Both the position numbers and the translations under genes were made by a program. Positions 9,111 through 19,500 of a DNA stretch of 64,000 bases are shown here, piece after piece; within the stretch, counting starts at the first letter, position 1; each line of letters begins with the position of its first letter. The stretch is from the NCBI RefSeq assembly GCF_030325625.1, contig NZ_JACAIS010000008.1, positions 215,022 to 279,021 of the forward strand. The letters are read 5' to 3'. This DNA comes from Sphingobacterium sp. N143 (GTDB lineage Bacteria; Bacteroidota; Bacteroidia; Sphingobacteriales; Sphingobacteriaceae). The notes below the pieces were generated by a model, which was not told the DNA's origin, searched no databases, and was given only the letters and a program-made list of their open reading frames with translations.

Positions 9111-9488
9111 TAAGTAACAAAAACTACTTGCTAAGGGGTCAGCACGCTCCAGCGCAATGAACTGAAAAATGAATTAGGGGGTCAACATCAGCCAGTATGG
9201 CAGTTGAATAACAGCTTTAAACGAAATATGCATCCCTAAATCTAATTCAATTTTGAGGGGTCAGCTTGTTCAAGTATATCCAGCCTTGCAGCGTAACCTC
9301 AAAAAGATCCCCGATCTACGCAATACCTTGAGCAGCGGAAATAAAAACCATTTTTACCTGCCAACATCAAAAAGTATCATTCCACAAAATGCGCATAGCC
9401 GGCTTATAAAAATGTCTTGGGAGAACACTGTCTCAGCAAAGACCTGGTCTACCGACAAGAATAGTGATAGTATAGCCTCATGTACAGA

Positions 9489-10263
9489 GGCGTTTGGCTC
9501 AAAATAATCTTTTGTTTTGTATTGAACCAATCTAAATATTGCTATCTTGGAGTATTGTTTGGAGAAATAAACATATATCAAAACAATAAATTACAGCAAC
9601 AACATTAGGTAATGAAAAAATAATTTTATGAAAACAACACGTAGGATTGCTTTATTTCTATTTTCTGCCGCCATTTTTATCTATGGATGCAACAAAGATA
9701 ACAGTATACCAGAGATACCAGAAAAAGTTATAGAAAAGCCCGAAGAGCCAGTCAAAGCCATTAGAGATACCTTTCTGTTTTTACGGAAAGATGTCATCGT
9801 TTTTAAAGCATATAGAGGGTCGCTCAAGGGCGGTGTTGATATATCTGCACAGGAAGGACCGGAAACTTTTTGGAATTCTACCAAGCTGAGCAGTTATCAG
9901 TACGATACGCTGACCGTTACCAAAGACAGTACCTTCGAAAGACCCTATAAGTATGAAATCAATGATTTTAGGTTTGAGCAACGGAAAGACAGTGTTTTCC
10001 GGTGGAACCGCTATGCAAGATTTTGGGAATTTTATGGTATGCGAAAGAAAGATACAGTGGAGCAATATGTGCGTTTTTATAGTTTTCAAAAGTTCACGCC
10101 GCCCTATTTGTATGCTGAAAATGGTCACAATTCGGGTGAAATATCGGATACATATTATTTCAATGACAATAAATACCTTTTTAAAAGCCCTGAAGATATG
10201 AAAAATGAGAACGATGAAGTCGCTTGGTACGGCATCAAATATATATACGTTAAAAAGAAATAG
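9489..10263 (+). repeat. Duplicated lipoprotein unit, copy 1
   Basis: About 775 bp starting at GGCGTTTGGCTCA and running through the upstream region and the whole lipoprotein gene recur at 24952-25727 in the same orientation. Similarity stops at both ends exactly at the same positions in the two copies: just inside the preceding frame, and at the TAG stop. Confidence 0.85.
9628..10263 (+). CDS. Putative lipoprotein, unknown function
   Basis: 211 residues. The signal peptide ends in a lipobox (IFIYGC), with Cys near residue 21, followed by NKDNS and a Pro/Glu-rich linker (PEIPEKVIEKPEEP). The rest is rich in aromatic and charged residues with repeated short beta-like segments; no known domain is recognised. 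A near-identical paralog is encoded at 25092-25727. It is probably exported to the outer membrane. A GC-rich hairpin (10307-10339) lies just downstream. Confidence 0.75.
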   Translation: MKTTRRIALFLFSAAIFIYGCNKDNSIPEIPEKVIEKPEEPVKAIRDTFLFLRKDVIVFKAYRGSLKGGVDISAQEGPETFWNSTKLSSYQYDTLTVTKDSTFERPYKYEINDFRFEQRKDSVFRWNRYARFWEFYGMRKKDTVEQYVRFYSFQKFTPPYLYAENGHNSGEISDTYYFNDNKYLFKSPEDMKNENDEVAWYGIKYIYVKKK

Positions 10264-10306
10264 CCTGTGCTACTGGCTTTGCGACCTAATTGTTCGATAA
10301 TTTTAT

Positions 10307-10339
10307 TTTGGGCCAAATGTAATTATGGCTTGGCCCAAA
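10307..10339. other. GC-rich inverted repeat
   Basis: TTTGGGCCAA (10307-10316) and TTGGCCCAAA (10330-10339) form a perfect 10-bp stem between the lipoprotein gene and the convergent M16 operon. It has no clear T tract on either strand, so it is a possible but unproven terminator. Confidence 0.4.
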
Positions 10340-10407
10340 GCAGAAGAAGCTACGTCGCTCTAAATTTTCTCCGCGAATTTGGGAGCTAGCGATTTATAGG
10401 AAAACAA

Positions 10408-10436
10408 AGGGACCGACGTATGCCAACGCGGTCCCT
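10408..10436 (-). terminator. Terminator of the sigma-Sus-peptidase operon
   Basis: AGGGACCG (10408-10415) pairs with CGGTCCCT (10429-10436). On the minus strand it is followed by TTTGTTTT. It lies 47 bp past the M16 peptidase stop. Confidence 0.75.
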
Positions 10437-10482
10437 AAAACAATACAATTATAAACTATTAAAACTATCTTTGCCGTTTGGA

Positions 10483-13422
10483 TTAGTATCCAAAGATTTC
10501 ATTTAAGCTAAGCTTACTTATTTTACCAAGCGCTGTAATATTATCCTGATTCAGGTCCTTCTCCTCTCCTACAATGCAATAGATATACGGCTTACGGCTT
10601 ATATTATCGCTGTGAAATTGTTTAAGATCGCTGTATGTCAAGTGAGGAATCTTTTCAAAGATCATTTTTCTTGAATCTTCTGTCAGTCCACGGCGTTGTG
10701 CTGCCATATAGCTTGAAAGGATACCAGTCCCTGTGATACGTTCACTAGCCAGTGATTTTAACAAATTCGTACGCACGGATTCCAAGCCTACAGCTGATTC
10801 TGGCAATTCATTCAAAAGCTCATTCATACCGCCTACAGCATCTTTAAACTTATCAGATTGCGTTCCTATATAAGCACCGACCATGCCATGGTTTTCTTTC
10901 TTTTGTGGTTGTCCATAGTAGGCATAAGTCGTATAGGCCAGTGCTTTAGATTCCCGAAGTGTCTGGAATACAATACTGCCCATACCGCCTCCAAAGTATC
11001 CATTGAAAAATGTAACCGTCGGAAGTTGGTTTTTATCAAATAACCCTGAATTTCTGATCCAGAATACTTCAACCTGCTTCATACCATACTGTGCAAAAAA
11101 GACTTTGCTCTCATCAGTAGGCTTTTCTACAAATTTTACACCCTTTTCTATTGTTGCATAGGCCGTGTTATCGTTTTTTAGCGGTGTCAGATTTTTCACC
11201 AACTCATTTACAGGCTCCGGTCCATAATAGAGAATACGGTGTTTCGCATTCGCTAACTTATGCAATACCGCTACGAGGTCCGAAGCTTTTAATCCATCCA
11301 ATTCTTGATCCGTATAGGTATAATTAAATGGGTTTTTGGCCCCATAACGAGCATATGCTTTTAGCCCCTCCATGATAGAAGCTTTGTTCTCCTTGGCATT
11401 GGTCCGGGATTTTTTAACACGTTCAATGAATGCGGTAAATGCCCGCTCATCCGCTACACAGTTATGCATCAGATCTTGCAACAGACCGACCGACTCCTTA
11501 AAATTACTCCCCAAACCGGAAATAGAGACACTGCTTTCTTCATTTCCAGAAGAAACTGAAAAGTCTGACGCCAGCTTATAGAATGCTTTGCTAAACTCTT
11601 CACTGCTCCTACTCTTTGTACCTAAAAATTCCAGGTATCCGACGGCCAAGCCCAGTAACTTATTGTCCCAGCTACCAAAATCATAATGATAAGTCAGGGA
11701 GAATAGTTCGTTATCTTTGTTTTGAACAGCTAATACATCCAAATCCTTCAGCTTTGACTTGGAAATCTCCTGATCAAAATCTATCCATTTGGGGCTGATA
11801 TTCTGCTCCGGCATTGCGTTGATCTGTTTCAAAAATGCAGACTCTACATTCCGATTGACCGTAATAGGCGTAATGGCTGGCTTGACTACTTTATCTACAT
11901 TGGCATCCTGACCTTTTTCCTTGAAGACCGTCACATAATTGACGTCAGAAATATATTTATTCGCAAAGCGAACAATATCTTCTTTTGTAATCTTAGCTAA
12001 GCGGTCCGTATAAGCCAACTCTTTTGCCCAATCCAACTCCGCGTTGAAGCCCGACATAAGCTGTTCTGCGGTACTGGAGTAGTTTTCAAAGAGTTTAATC
12101 TGTGATTTTCTTTCATTATTGATGATAGATGTCAACAGGTCTGCAGAGAAATCTCCTTTTTTCAATTTCTCCAATTCCGCTAACAACAGTTTTTTGACAT
12201 CTTCAAGGCTCTGGCCGGTGCCCGGGTTACCCTGAAGAATAAGCATCGAATAATCTTTTAGAATATAAGGAAATGCACCTGCTCCCAATAATTTCTGAGA
12301 CTTAACAAGGTTTAGATCGATCAAACCCGCAGATCCATTGGTAAGTACATTAGCCATTAAATTGAGGATCTGCGCATCTGGATGTGCTGCCCCCGGGAAA
12401 CGAAAACCCATTAAGACATATTCAGAAGCAGGGCCTTTGATCGTCCTTGAAATCGGATTTGTGATGGGCTGCTCTTTGCCAAAGGCGTATGCTGGCACAG
12501 GTTTGGATTTCATGCCTGAAAATGCCTTGTCAATGCGCTTAATCACATCGGTTGGATTAAAATCACCCGACATGATAACGCCCATATTATTCGGAACATA
12601 ATAGGTGTTGTAATATTCACGGATGGCTTTGAGCGATGGATTTTTAAGGTGCTCCACAGAGCCCAAAACGGTTTGCTTACCATAGTTATTATTGGGAAAC
12701 ATGGCCGCAAAAATAGCTTCGATCGATTTTCTATTATCGTTATCTAAACTTATATTTTTTTCTTCGTAGACCGATTCAAGCTCTGTGTGGAATAATCGGA
12801 GGATGGGATTTCGGAATCGCTCCGCTTGTACGGTCAGATACTTATCGATCACATTGCTGGGGATATCTTCGACGTAGACAGTTTGCTCAAATGAGGTAAA
12901 TGCATTTGTACCCTTCGAGCCCATGCTGCTCATCAGTTTATCATATTCATTCGGAATAGCATATTTTGATGCCTCCCCTGATACACGGTCGATTTCTTTA
13001 TAGATAGCAGTACGTTCATTCGCGTCGGTACTATGGTTGTATTTTTCATAGAGATTGTCAATCTCGTCCAGCAGCGGTTTTTCCTTGGACCAGTCCAAAC
13101 TACCAAACTTGTCAGTTCCCTTAAAAAGCATGTGTTCCAGGTAATGTGCGAGCCCAGTATGATCTTTTGGATCTGTTTTGCTACCAGCCTTGGTTGCAAT
13201 ATAAGCCTGTATGCGAGGTTGCTTGTTATTTGGGCTTAAAATGACGGTCAATCCATTTTTCAATTTGTAAAACCGCGTTTGAACCGGGTCATTGGTCACG
13301 TATTTATAGGTATAGCCCCCCTCTGAGGTCTCTTTCCATTGGTATTTTCCGACCTGAGCCTGAATTCCGGTCGTAATAAACAATAGCGATAGGAAAGCTA
13401 CTGTTTTCATTTTTCTATTCAT
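10483..13422 (-). CDS. M16-family zinc metallopeptidase (insulinase/pitrilysin type)
   Basis: About 979 residues from the ATG at 13422 (MNRKMKTVAFL...), chosen because it opens directly into a signal peptide ending GIQAQ; the frame is open further upstream. The inverted zinc motif HYLEH occurs in GLAHYLEHMLFKG about 105 residues in, with the third ligand in a SVYEEKN stretch further on. A second M16 domain, without the HxxEH motif, follows. Such periplasmic peptidases degrade peptides. The gene is the last of a sigma/FecR/SusCD/thioredoxin set, which suggests that the locus imports and degrades a peptide or small protein (inference). Confidence 0.9.
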   Translation of the reverse strand: MNRKMKTVAFLSLLFITTGIQAQVGKYQWKETSEGGYTYKYVTNDPVQTRFYKLKNGLTVILSPNNKQPRIQAYIATKAGSKTDPKDHTGLAHYLEHMLFKGTDKFGSLDWSKEKPLLDEIDNLYEKYNHSTDANERTAIYKEIDRVSGEASKYAIPNEYDKLMSSMGSKGTNAFTSFEQTVYVEDIPSNVIDKYLTVQAERFRNPILRLFHTELESVYEEKNISLDNDNRKSIEAIFAAMFPNNNYGKQTVLGSVEHLKNPSLKAIREYYNTYYVPNNMGVIMSGDFNPTDVIKRIDKAFSGMKSKPVPAYAFGKEQPITNPISRTIKGPASEYVLMGFRFPGAAHPDAQILNLMANVLTNGSAGLIDLNLVKSQKLLGAGAFPYILKDYSMLILQGNPGTGQSLEDVKKLLLAELEKLKKGDFSADLLTSIINNERKSQIKLFENYSSTAEQLMSGFNAELDWAKELAYTDRLAKITKEDIVRFANKYISDVNYVTVFKEKGQDANVDKVVKPAITPITVNRNVESAFLKQINAMPEQNISPKWIDFDQEISKSKLKDLDVLAVQNKDNELFSLTYHYDFGSWDNKLLGLAVGYLEFLGTKSRSSEEFSKAFYKLASDFSVSSGNEESSVSISGLGSNFKESVGLLQDLMHNCVADERAFTAFIERVKKSRTNAKENKASIMEGLKAYARYGAKNPFNYTYTDQELDGLKASDLVAVLHKLANAKHRILYYGPEPVNELVKNLTPLKNDNTAYATIEKGVKFVEKPTDESKVFFAQYGMKQVEVFWIRNSGLFDKNQLPTVTFFNGYFGGGMGSIVFQTLRESKALAYTTYAYYGQPQKKENHGMVGAYIGTQSDKFKDAVGGMNELLNELPESAVGLESVRTNLLKSLASERITGTGILSSYMAAQRRGLTEDSRKMIFEKIPHLTYSDLKQFHSDNISRKPYIYCIVGEEKDLNQDNITALGKISKLSLNEIFGY

Positions 13423-13683
13423 AAATAAACAATTTAGAGAACATAATCTTGACAATAGTTGGCAATAATATTTCCAACAATATTAAAGTTTAACCAAACA
13501 ATTATCAATATATCAGGTAAAAAACGATAAAATTTATAGAAATATTGATACTAGGCAATACATTATTCAGAAAATTCATCATCATGTTATAGAAAAAAGG
13601 ATTTTTTTCAGCTTTCTTCTCTCCTGTTTTGACATATACTGCTGAAAGGTTGGATATTGAGGCAATAATGCTGATTAAAAAAA

Positions 13684-13705
13684 GGAGCACCATATTCGGT
13701 GCTCC
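13684..13705 (-). terminator. Rho-independent terminator
   Basis: GGAGCACC pairs with GGTGCTCC across ATATTC. On the minus strand it is followed by a run of T. It sits directly after the holin-like remnant at 13715, as the terminator at 25761 sits after the intact holin-like gene. Confidence 0.75.
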
Positions 13706-13714
13706 CTTCATTTA

Positions 13715-13810
13715 CTAGACAGAGGGCAACCCATATCCCCGTCGATTCCACCGTCCGAGTAAGCGACTTGTTGCGAAGCTTACCAGTGTACCAAGGGCGG
13801 CTGTGAGGTA
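13715..13810 (-). pseudogene. C-terminal remnant of the holin-like small membrane protein
   Basis: The minus strand encodes TAALGTLVSFATSRLLGRWN before a stop at 13715. This matches the end of the intact 60-residue protein at 25813-25995 (TAALGTLVSFATSRLLSRWK). The N-terminal half is missing, with a stop at 13811-13813. It shows that the small-gene cassette at 25.8-28 kb, or part of it, once existed here too. Confidence 0.7.
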
Positions 13811-13886
13811 CTATCGATTCCTACCGAAAATATTTGGCCTGATACAGCTCTTCAGCACTTGCCACAACATGAACTTATTCAACACG

Positions 13887-15029
13887 TTAATTTAAAAACT
13901 TAGCTAAATACTGTTCCAAAGCCGGACCACGAAGATTTCTGGCGACAATCTTTCCCGTCGGATCAATTAAGAAATTACGCGGGATAGACATAACTTTGTA
14001 AAGTCGTGCAGCTTCATTTTTCCAGCCTTTCAAGTCTGCCACCTGGGTCCAAGGCAAACCATCACTATGGATCGCATTTATCCAGGCCTCCCGCTGACTG
14101 GCACCATCTAGGGAGACACCCAATACGGTGAAATTTTTATCCTTAAACTTATGATAGGCTTTTACAACCGTAGGATTTTCATTGCGGCAAGGGCCGCACC
14201 AAGAAGCCCAAAAATCCAATAGCACATATTGTCCCCGAAAGTCTGCGAGACTAACCATTTTCCCCACTGTGTCCGGCTGGCTAAAGTCTGGTGCGAGATT
14301 GCCAACAGCTAAGGTGTTCTGCTCCTGAATATAATTAGCCACTTGGGCTGCTGAAGGATAAGCTTTTACTTCGCTACTTAATTTTTTAAAGCTATCCACG
14401 TTTTGTGTAGCATCGAAATCCTTTTGCGCGATGCGTTGTAACATTGACCAACTCACATAAGAGGCTGGATTTTCAGTAATAAATATCCGTGTCAATGAAT
14501 CCTGGTAAGCATTCGTTCTATCAAACCAATTCACCAGTTTCTGTTGAAATTCAGTGCTTGAACGCTCCGCATTGTCAGCTTTATTAAACATCTTGTGCAT
14601 CGGTTCTTGAAATGCTTCTACCCGTTTCGATACCGTTTGATTGTAGTGCTGAAAGTCTTTATTCACCTTTCCACCTTTAATATTGGCTGTTTTCAGGCTA
14701 TCGGTCCCCAATACAGTTATCGTTCCTTTCTCCAGGAATATTTCCTTTGTATCGGCATTTTTGAAACGAGGAAGCTTGTGCATACCCTGGTGATCCATTA
14801 CAATCGCTAGGCGTTCTGGCTCATCCCGCACACCGGTAAACACGAAATGACCATTAGCGGATATCACACTGTCCACTATTTTGGCATTTGTCCAACCATA
14901 ATTTTGGACAAGGTATGCCATCGCCTTTGGATTAGTATTTTTTAACCTGATATCAACCTTGAACTTGAACTCCTGCCCGAAGGTGAGAACCGGAAGCAAG
15001 AATAATGCGATAATTTTTATAATTTTCAT
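13887..15029 (-). CDS. TlpA-family thioredoxin-like protein with N-terminal DUF4369-like domain
   Basis: 380 residues. Signal peptide (MKIIKIIALFLLPVLTFG), then a DUF4369-like beta domain (about 20-120), a helical linker, and a C-terminal AhpC/TSA-type thioredoxin domain (about 240-380) with the redox motif FWASWCGPCRNENP. It is a periplasmic disulfide reductase. It lies 44 bp downstream of SusD and upstream of the M16 peptidase. The locus at 33-39 kb also has a TlpA-like protein after SusD, though of another subtype, implying that thiol chemistry on the imported substrate is a shared theme. Confidence 0.92.
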   Translation of the reverse strand: MKIIKIIALFLLPVLTFGQEFKFKVDIRLKNTNPKAMAYLVQNYGWTNAKIVDSVISANGHFVFTGVRDEPERLAIVMDHQGMHKLPRFKNADTKEIFLEKGTITVLGTDSLKTANIKGGKVNKDFQHYNQTVSKRVEAFQEPMHKMFNKADNAERSSTEFQQKLVNWFDRTNAYQDSLTRIFITENPASYVSWSMLQRIAQKDFDATQNVDSFKKLSSEVKAYPSAAQVANYIQEQNTLAVGNLAPDFSQPDTVGKMVSLADFRGQYVLLDFWASWCGPCRNENPTVVKAYHKFKDKNFTVLGVSLDGASQREAWINAIHSDGLPWTQVADLKGWKNEAARLYKVMSIPRNFLIDPTGKIVARNLRGPALEQYLAKFLN

Positions 15030-15073
15030 GATGTAAAGATCTTTTTAATGTGTGTTATATGTTTATATAGATG

Positions 15074-16495
15074 TTATTGACCATAGCCCGGATTAGGCGT
15101 TAAATTTGGATTTTGAAATAGATCCACGTTTGGAATAGGCCATAATGCCATATAAGATTTCCAATTACTTTGCTTCAACGGACTGACATTTTGCATGACC
15201 TGATCAATCTGCTTGGTGCGTTTGAGATCAAAAAAGCGGTGTCCACTTTCCGTGAATAATTCGACACGCCGTTCCTGGGCGATTGCAACCATGATATCCC
15301 CTGTTTGGATTGCTGCTAGCCCCGCTCTCTTGCGCACTATATTCAGGTCATCCCAAGCGGTATTTTTGTTGCTATGCGCACGCGCTTCAGCTCGGATGAG
15401 GTATTGTTCAGCCAAGCGCAAAGGCACAGTCAATTCAGCATCATTCACGGGGGAACTATATTTACTGGGTAGATGGTAAATTGTTTCAGGCCGTGTTGCG
15501 GAAGCTTCTGCCTTGACCGTACGTACCCAGCTGTTCAAGCGCTCATCAGCAGGCTCAAAACTAGCATACAATTGGTCTGTTATTACGCCAAAAATATTAA
15601 ATGTACCTGGCGTCTGGTTACCGGTTAGCACCGCTGGCATGCCATTATTAAAGGCCTTAAAATAGGCATTCGTTTTGGGTTCACCATTTGCCAAAGACCA
15701 TATCGTCTCTTTGCTTCCCGCCAAAAACACTTTATTTAAGGACTCTAAGGCATAATTGGCATCCTGAATAACTTCCGTTGCTTCGTTTTCGGCCTCCTGC
15801 CACTGCCCAGCATAAAGGTATGCCCGGGCCAGAAGCGCTTTCGCAGCCGCCTTATTGGGCCGTACACGCTTGGTACTCGAATTTCCCGAACCATCCCTGT
15901 ACCCATCGCTAAGGAGGTTTTTGGCCAACTTTAGATCCGCAATAATCTGCTTAAAGACCAATTCTTCGGACGATCGAGACAGGCGATTGTTGACTCTGTA
16001 GTCACTTGCCACTGCGAGGGGCACTCCTCCATAAAAGTTAACTAAATGATAATATAAGAATGCCCGCATAAAGTAACACTCACCAAGCCATTGTTCCTTA
16101 AACTGAAGATTCGCGGACGTCGATTGTATACCTTCCAGTGCAGCATTGGCGATGTATATCTTTCCGTAGAAATCGTTCCAGAATGGGCTATTTTCGGGCT
16201 GAATATTATTTTTATAAAAAACATCAAAATTATTACCGGGTACCAAATTTAGGAGTTCATCAGTAAACATCCCGCTCACCATGACCATATCCGAAAAAGT
16301 AGGCCCAGAGAAGGCACCGGCGGTTGTGGTTGAAACAAAGATACCATTGACGACACTAGCGACCAACTTATCTGACTGGTAGAGACTTTCAGAAGGGATC
16401 ACACTCAGGGGCAATGGGGTATTGTCAAGGTATTTATCACAACTATTCAAAGCAAGCATGAAAGCAAGAATAAGTATATTAAATCGTTTTTTCAT
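15074..16495 (-). CDS. SusD/RagB-family outer-membrane lipoprotein
   Basis: 473 residues. Lipoprotein signal with Cys in ALNSCDKYL. The SusD N-terminal TPR region includes LGECYFMRAFLYYHLVNFYG and VPLAVASDYRVNNR; the C-terminus has the characteristic QERRVELFTESGHRFFDLKR and ends LTPNPGYGQ. It binds substrate on the cell surface and caps the SusC channel. It lies 9 bp downstream of susC. Confidence 0.95.
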   Translation of the reverse strand: MKKRFNILILAFMLALNSCDKYLDNTPLPLSVIPSESLYQSDKLVASVVNGIFVSTTTAGAFSGPTFSDMVMVSGMFTDELLNLVPGNNFDVFYKNNIQPENSPFWNDFYGKIYIANAALEGIQSTSANLQFKEQWLGECYFMRAFLYYHLVNFYGGVPLAVASDYRVNNRLSRSSEELVFKQIIADLKLAKNLLSDGYRDGSGNSSTKRVRPNKAAAKALLARAYLYAGQWQEAENEATEVIQDANYALESLNKVFLAGSKETIWSLANGEPKTNAYFKAFNNGMPAVLTGNQTPGTFNIFGVITDQLYASFEPADERLNSWVRTVKAEASATRPETIYHLPSKYSSPVNDAELTVPLRLAEQYLIRAEARAHSNKNTAWDDLNIVRKRAGLAAIQTGDIMVAIAQERRVELFTESGHRFFDLKRTKQIDQVMQNVSPLKQSNWKSYMALWPIPNVDLFQNPNLTPNPGYGQ

Positions 16496-16504
16496 AATGC
16501 TGGA

Positions 16505-19500
16505 CTAAAGGGTTAAATTAATACCTGCTGTAAATAAGCGCATGGGCGGAAGTACATTCGCATTTAGATTTTCAGGATCCAATCCGCCAAACTTGGATAT
16601 CGTCAACAGATTTTGTCCCTGTAAATAAGCCGTAAGTTGTTTCAATCTAAGTTTTTTAAGAAAATCAGCAGGTACGCTATAGCGTAAACTGACATTTTGC
16701 AGACGTGCGTAGGTAGCATCTTCATACGCACCACTGCTGTCATTAAACTTCAGTATGGAGAGATAATTCATGATCGTCGTGCTTACCTTTGGCACATTGG
16801 TTATATCGCCAGGCTGTTGCCAGCGATCAAGCCAAATCGTAGAGCCATTTGTACCATAATAACCCATCGGTATCCCAGATTGCCCCATAAGGCTCTTGCC
16901 TATACGTTTGGTAAAGGTAAAGCTAAAGTCTAGCGTGAAATTTTTGAAGGTGAACGTATTGGTCAGACCACCATAAAAGGTAGGATCAAGATCGACAAAC
17001 TCCGTTTTGTCAGACTGGGATAGGCCTGTTACGAATTCGCCTGTTTCACCTTTGGCATTTGTAAACGTATACGTACCCGTTTGCGGATCCACTCCTGCAT
17101 ATTTATAAGTCAAGATACCGTTGACGGATTTACCCAATACATAGTTTGAATAAATACTACTTTGCGTTGGCATCCTAAGTATTTTGCTATCCGGAAGCGA
17201 TATATTAAAGCGCGTATTCCACTTAAAGTCCTTATGGTCAATATTGACACTGCTCAAGCTGATCTCTACCCCCGTATTACGTAATAAAGCATCCGAATTG
17301 AGCGTGTATTTGCTAAATCCGGTCACCATGGAAAGCGGCTGGGAAATCAACTGATTACTTGACCTGTTGTGGTAATAGCTGGCATCCAAAGATATGCGGT
17401 TTTTAAAGAAACCCAGCTCAATAGCGGCCTCCGAGTTGAAGTTTTTCTCCCATTCCAAGAGTGGATTAGAGAGCGATGTTGGGTAAAAGCCAATTTCTCC
17501 ACCATAGGTTTTGCTGAGCACTGAATAGGTACTCAAGTATTGATAATCACCGATCTTGTCCCCACCTACAATTCCACTACTTGCTCTTAACTTACCAAAG
17601 CTCAACCAAGGCATCAGCTCTTTGACAGCCCTTTCTTCGGAAAATATCCATCCCAAAGCTGCCGATCCAAAATTACCAAATCTGCGACTTGGCCCGAATT
17701 TGATGGAGCCATCGCGGCGACCATTGATGTCAAGCATATATTTTTTGTCCCAGATAAACTTGACAATCCCATACATGCCGATGGATCGGTATTGGTTATC
17801 CGAAATAGTATACGTTTTTGAAGCCCCCAAAGCAGGATTACTCAGCAGCGCATCCGCAGGAAATCCCGTTCCCGTGATTGCATTAGATCGTCTTGTATTC
17901 TGATTGATTTCGCCACCCATTTTGACACTTAGTTCCCCCTTCTTCCAGATCACATTTTTGTATTCGGCGTAAGGACTAATCGTCAGCGATTGCGTATCAA
18001 AATTGTTCAAAAGCCCCACATTCGTATTGTAAATAGATGTTGAGGCGGGATTGAAGGTTGTAGAGGGCACAGTAGACAATTCCCTGCCTTTGAGGCTATT
18101 AAATCCAATGATTGTATTTAAGACGATATGCTCGTTAGGACGATAATTTAAGGTCAGATTCGATAATAAATTATTGGTTGTATTCAGATAAGTACGGTTG
18201 ATATTACCGATCCCTTTTTCCCAATCCCCCACTTCGCTCCAGTTGACTTCACCCTTGTCAGTCAGCGGGTAAGGAGCATTTGGCGCAACAGAGCTGGCAT
18301 AAGAAGAGAAATCGTAGGGTACCATATCATTTTTGGATCCCATATACGATCCACTGAAAGAGAGGTCAAACTTATTATTATTGCTCTTGGTATTGAGATT
18401 AAAGCGCACCGAACCGTCCCTATTTGCCCCCCTATGCATCTGGATGTTGCCCGTATTGCGCAAGCTACCATTAATCAAAAAAGAGGTATTATTGCTACCG
18501 CCGCTATAGCTCAAGTTGGCATTGCTGGTTACAGCGGCTTTACCCAAGAAAGCTGTTCGCCAGTCATGGTAACGATCTTCGGGCCAAGTTCCATTGACAT
18601 CATAGTCTGTTGCGGTAGGTTCAAGGCCATCGTTTTTAAAGGCCTCGCGACGGAGCATCAAATATTCCGCTGTGTTTAGTATCGGTGCCATTTGCCCTTT
18701 TACAGATACCCCACTATACACATTGGCACTGACCATGCTACTGGTTGTCTTTGCCTTTTTTGTGGTGATCAAGATGACCCCATAGGCCCCGGAGGATCCA
18801 TAAATTGCGGTGGCATCAATATCCTTGAGCACATCGATGCGTTCGATATCATTGGGATTGATGTAATTCAGTCCACTTCCCCCCTGTAAGAAGTTGCCCG
18901 TATCGTATTGTGAGTTGGTATTCATAGGCAGGGTACCACTGGGGTAACGCACCCCATCCACGATAACCAATGGTTCGGCAGACCCTGTATTAAAATTACT
19001 GGCACTCCGTAGTCTCATAGAGAATGCACCGCCCGGTTGACCCGTGGCCTGTTGGATAAATAGTCCAGGGACTTTTCCCTGTAAGGCCTCCAGCACATTG
19101 TTAACGGGATTTTTCTCAATATCTTTAGCTGTTATCGTCGTAATATTACCTGTATTAAAGCGCTTGGTCGTATTACCATAAGCAGTCACCTGGATTTCAT
19201 CCAGATCATTCAGTTGCGGCACCAATTTAAGTTCAAAGGGGTATTTAATCGCTGTCGCTTGTACATCCACTGCTTTATACCCAACATAAGAGAAGCGTAC
19301 TGTCGATTGTTTACTTTTAACCTTCAGTACAAAGGCCCCTTTCAGGTTAGTTGTGGTCGCATTCCCATCGGGGTTTAATTCTTTGACAATGACACCCGCC
19401 AAGGTAACGCCATTTTCATCCATTACGGTTCCGCTTACGTAAGTTTCCTGATAACTCGCACGTGCCGCAAGTGGGGCGGCATCGGCCCTTTTGCTGACGA

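Larger units (their letters stand above)
6649..9282 (-). mobile_element. Complete IS21-family insertion sequence
   Basis: The element begins TGGATATAATG at 6649 and ends TATATCCA at 9282, so the termini are TG...CA as usual for IS21. It is flanked by the direct repeat GCCTTGC (6642-6648 and 9283-9289), a 7-bp target duplication. Inside both ends are several copies of a TGACCCC motif (near 6668, 6688, 9139, 9177 and 9256), resembling the multiple transposase-binding repeats of this family. It carries istA and istB on the minus strand. Both genes are intact, so it may be active. A 156-bp relic of a second copy lies at 55723-55878. Confidence 0.92.
6558..9507 (+). pseudogene. Unrecognised gene interrupted by the IS21 element
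   Basis: If the IS (6649-9282) and one copy of its 7-bp target repeat are removed, a single plus-strand frame joins cleanly: SAKAFFAAL encoded up to 6648 continues as QRNLKKIPDLRNTLSSGNKN from 9290. The open frame begins after a stop near 6556 and ends at 9507, giving about 100 codons in total. I do not recognise the protein. Its 3' end runs into the conserved unit that precedes the lipoprotein gene at 9628, so it may itself be truncated there. Confidence 0.45.

Noticed and set aside
9253..9507. Open frame beginning inside the IS21 end
   Set aside because: The start codon is IS sequence; the rest is the 3' part of the interrupted gene and is listed as such.
13505..13711. Open frame of 68 codons with hydrophobic text
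   Set aside because: Starts inside the terminator hairpin at 13684-13705 and is AT-rich; most likely non-coding.
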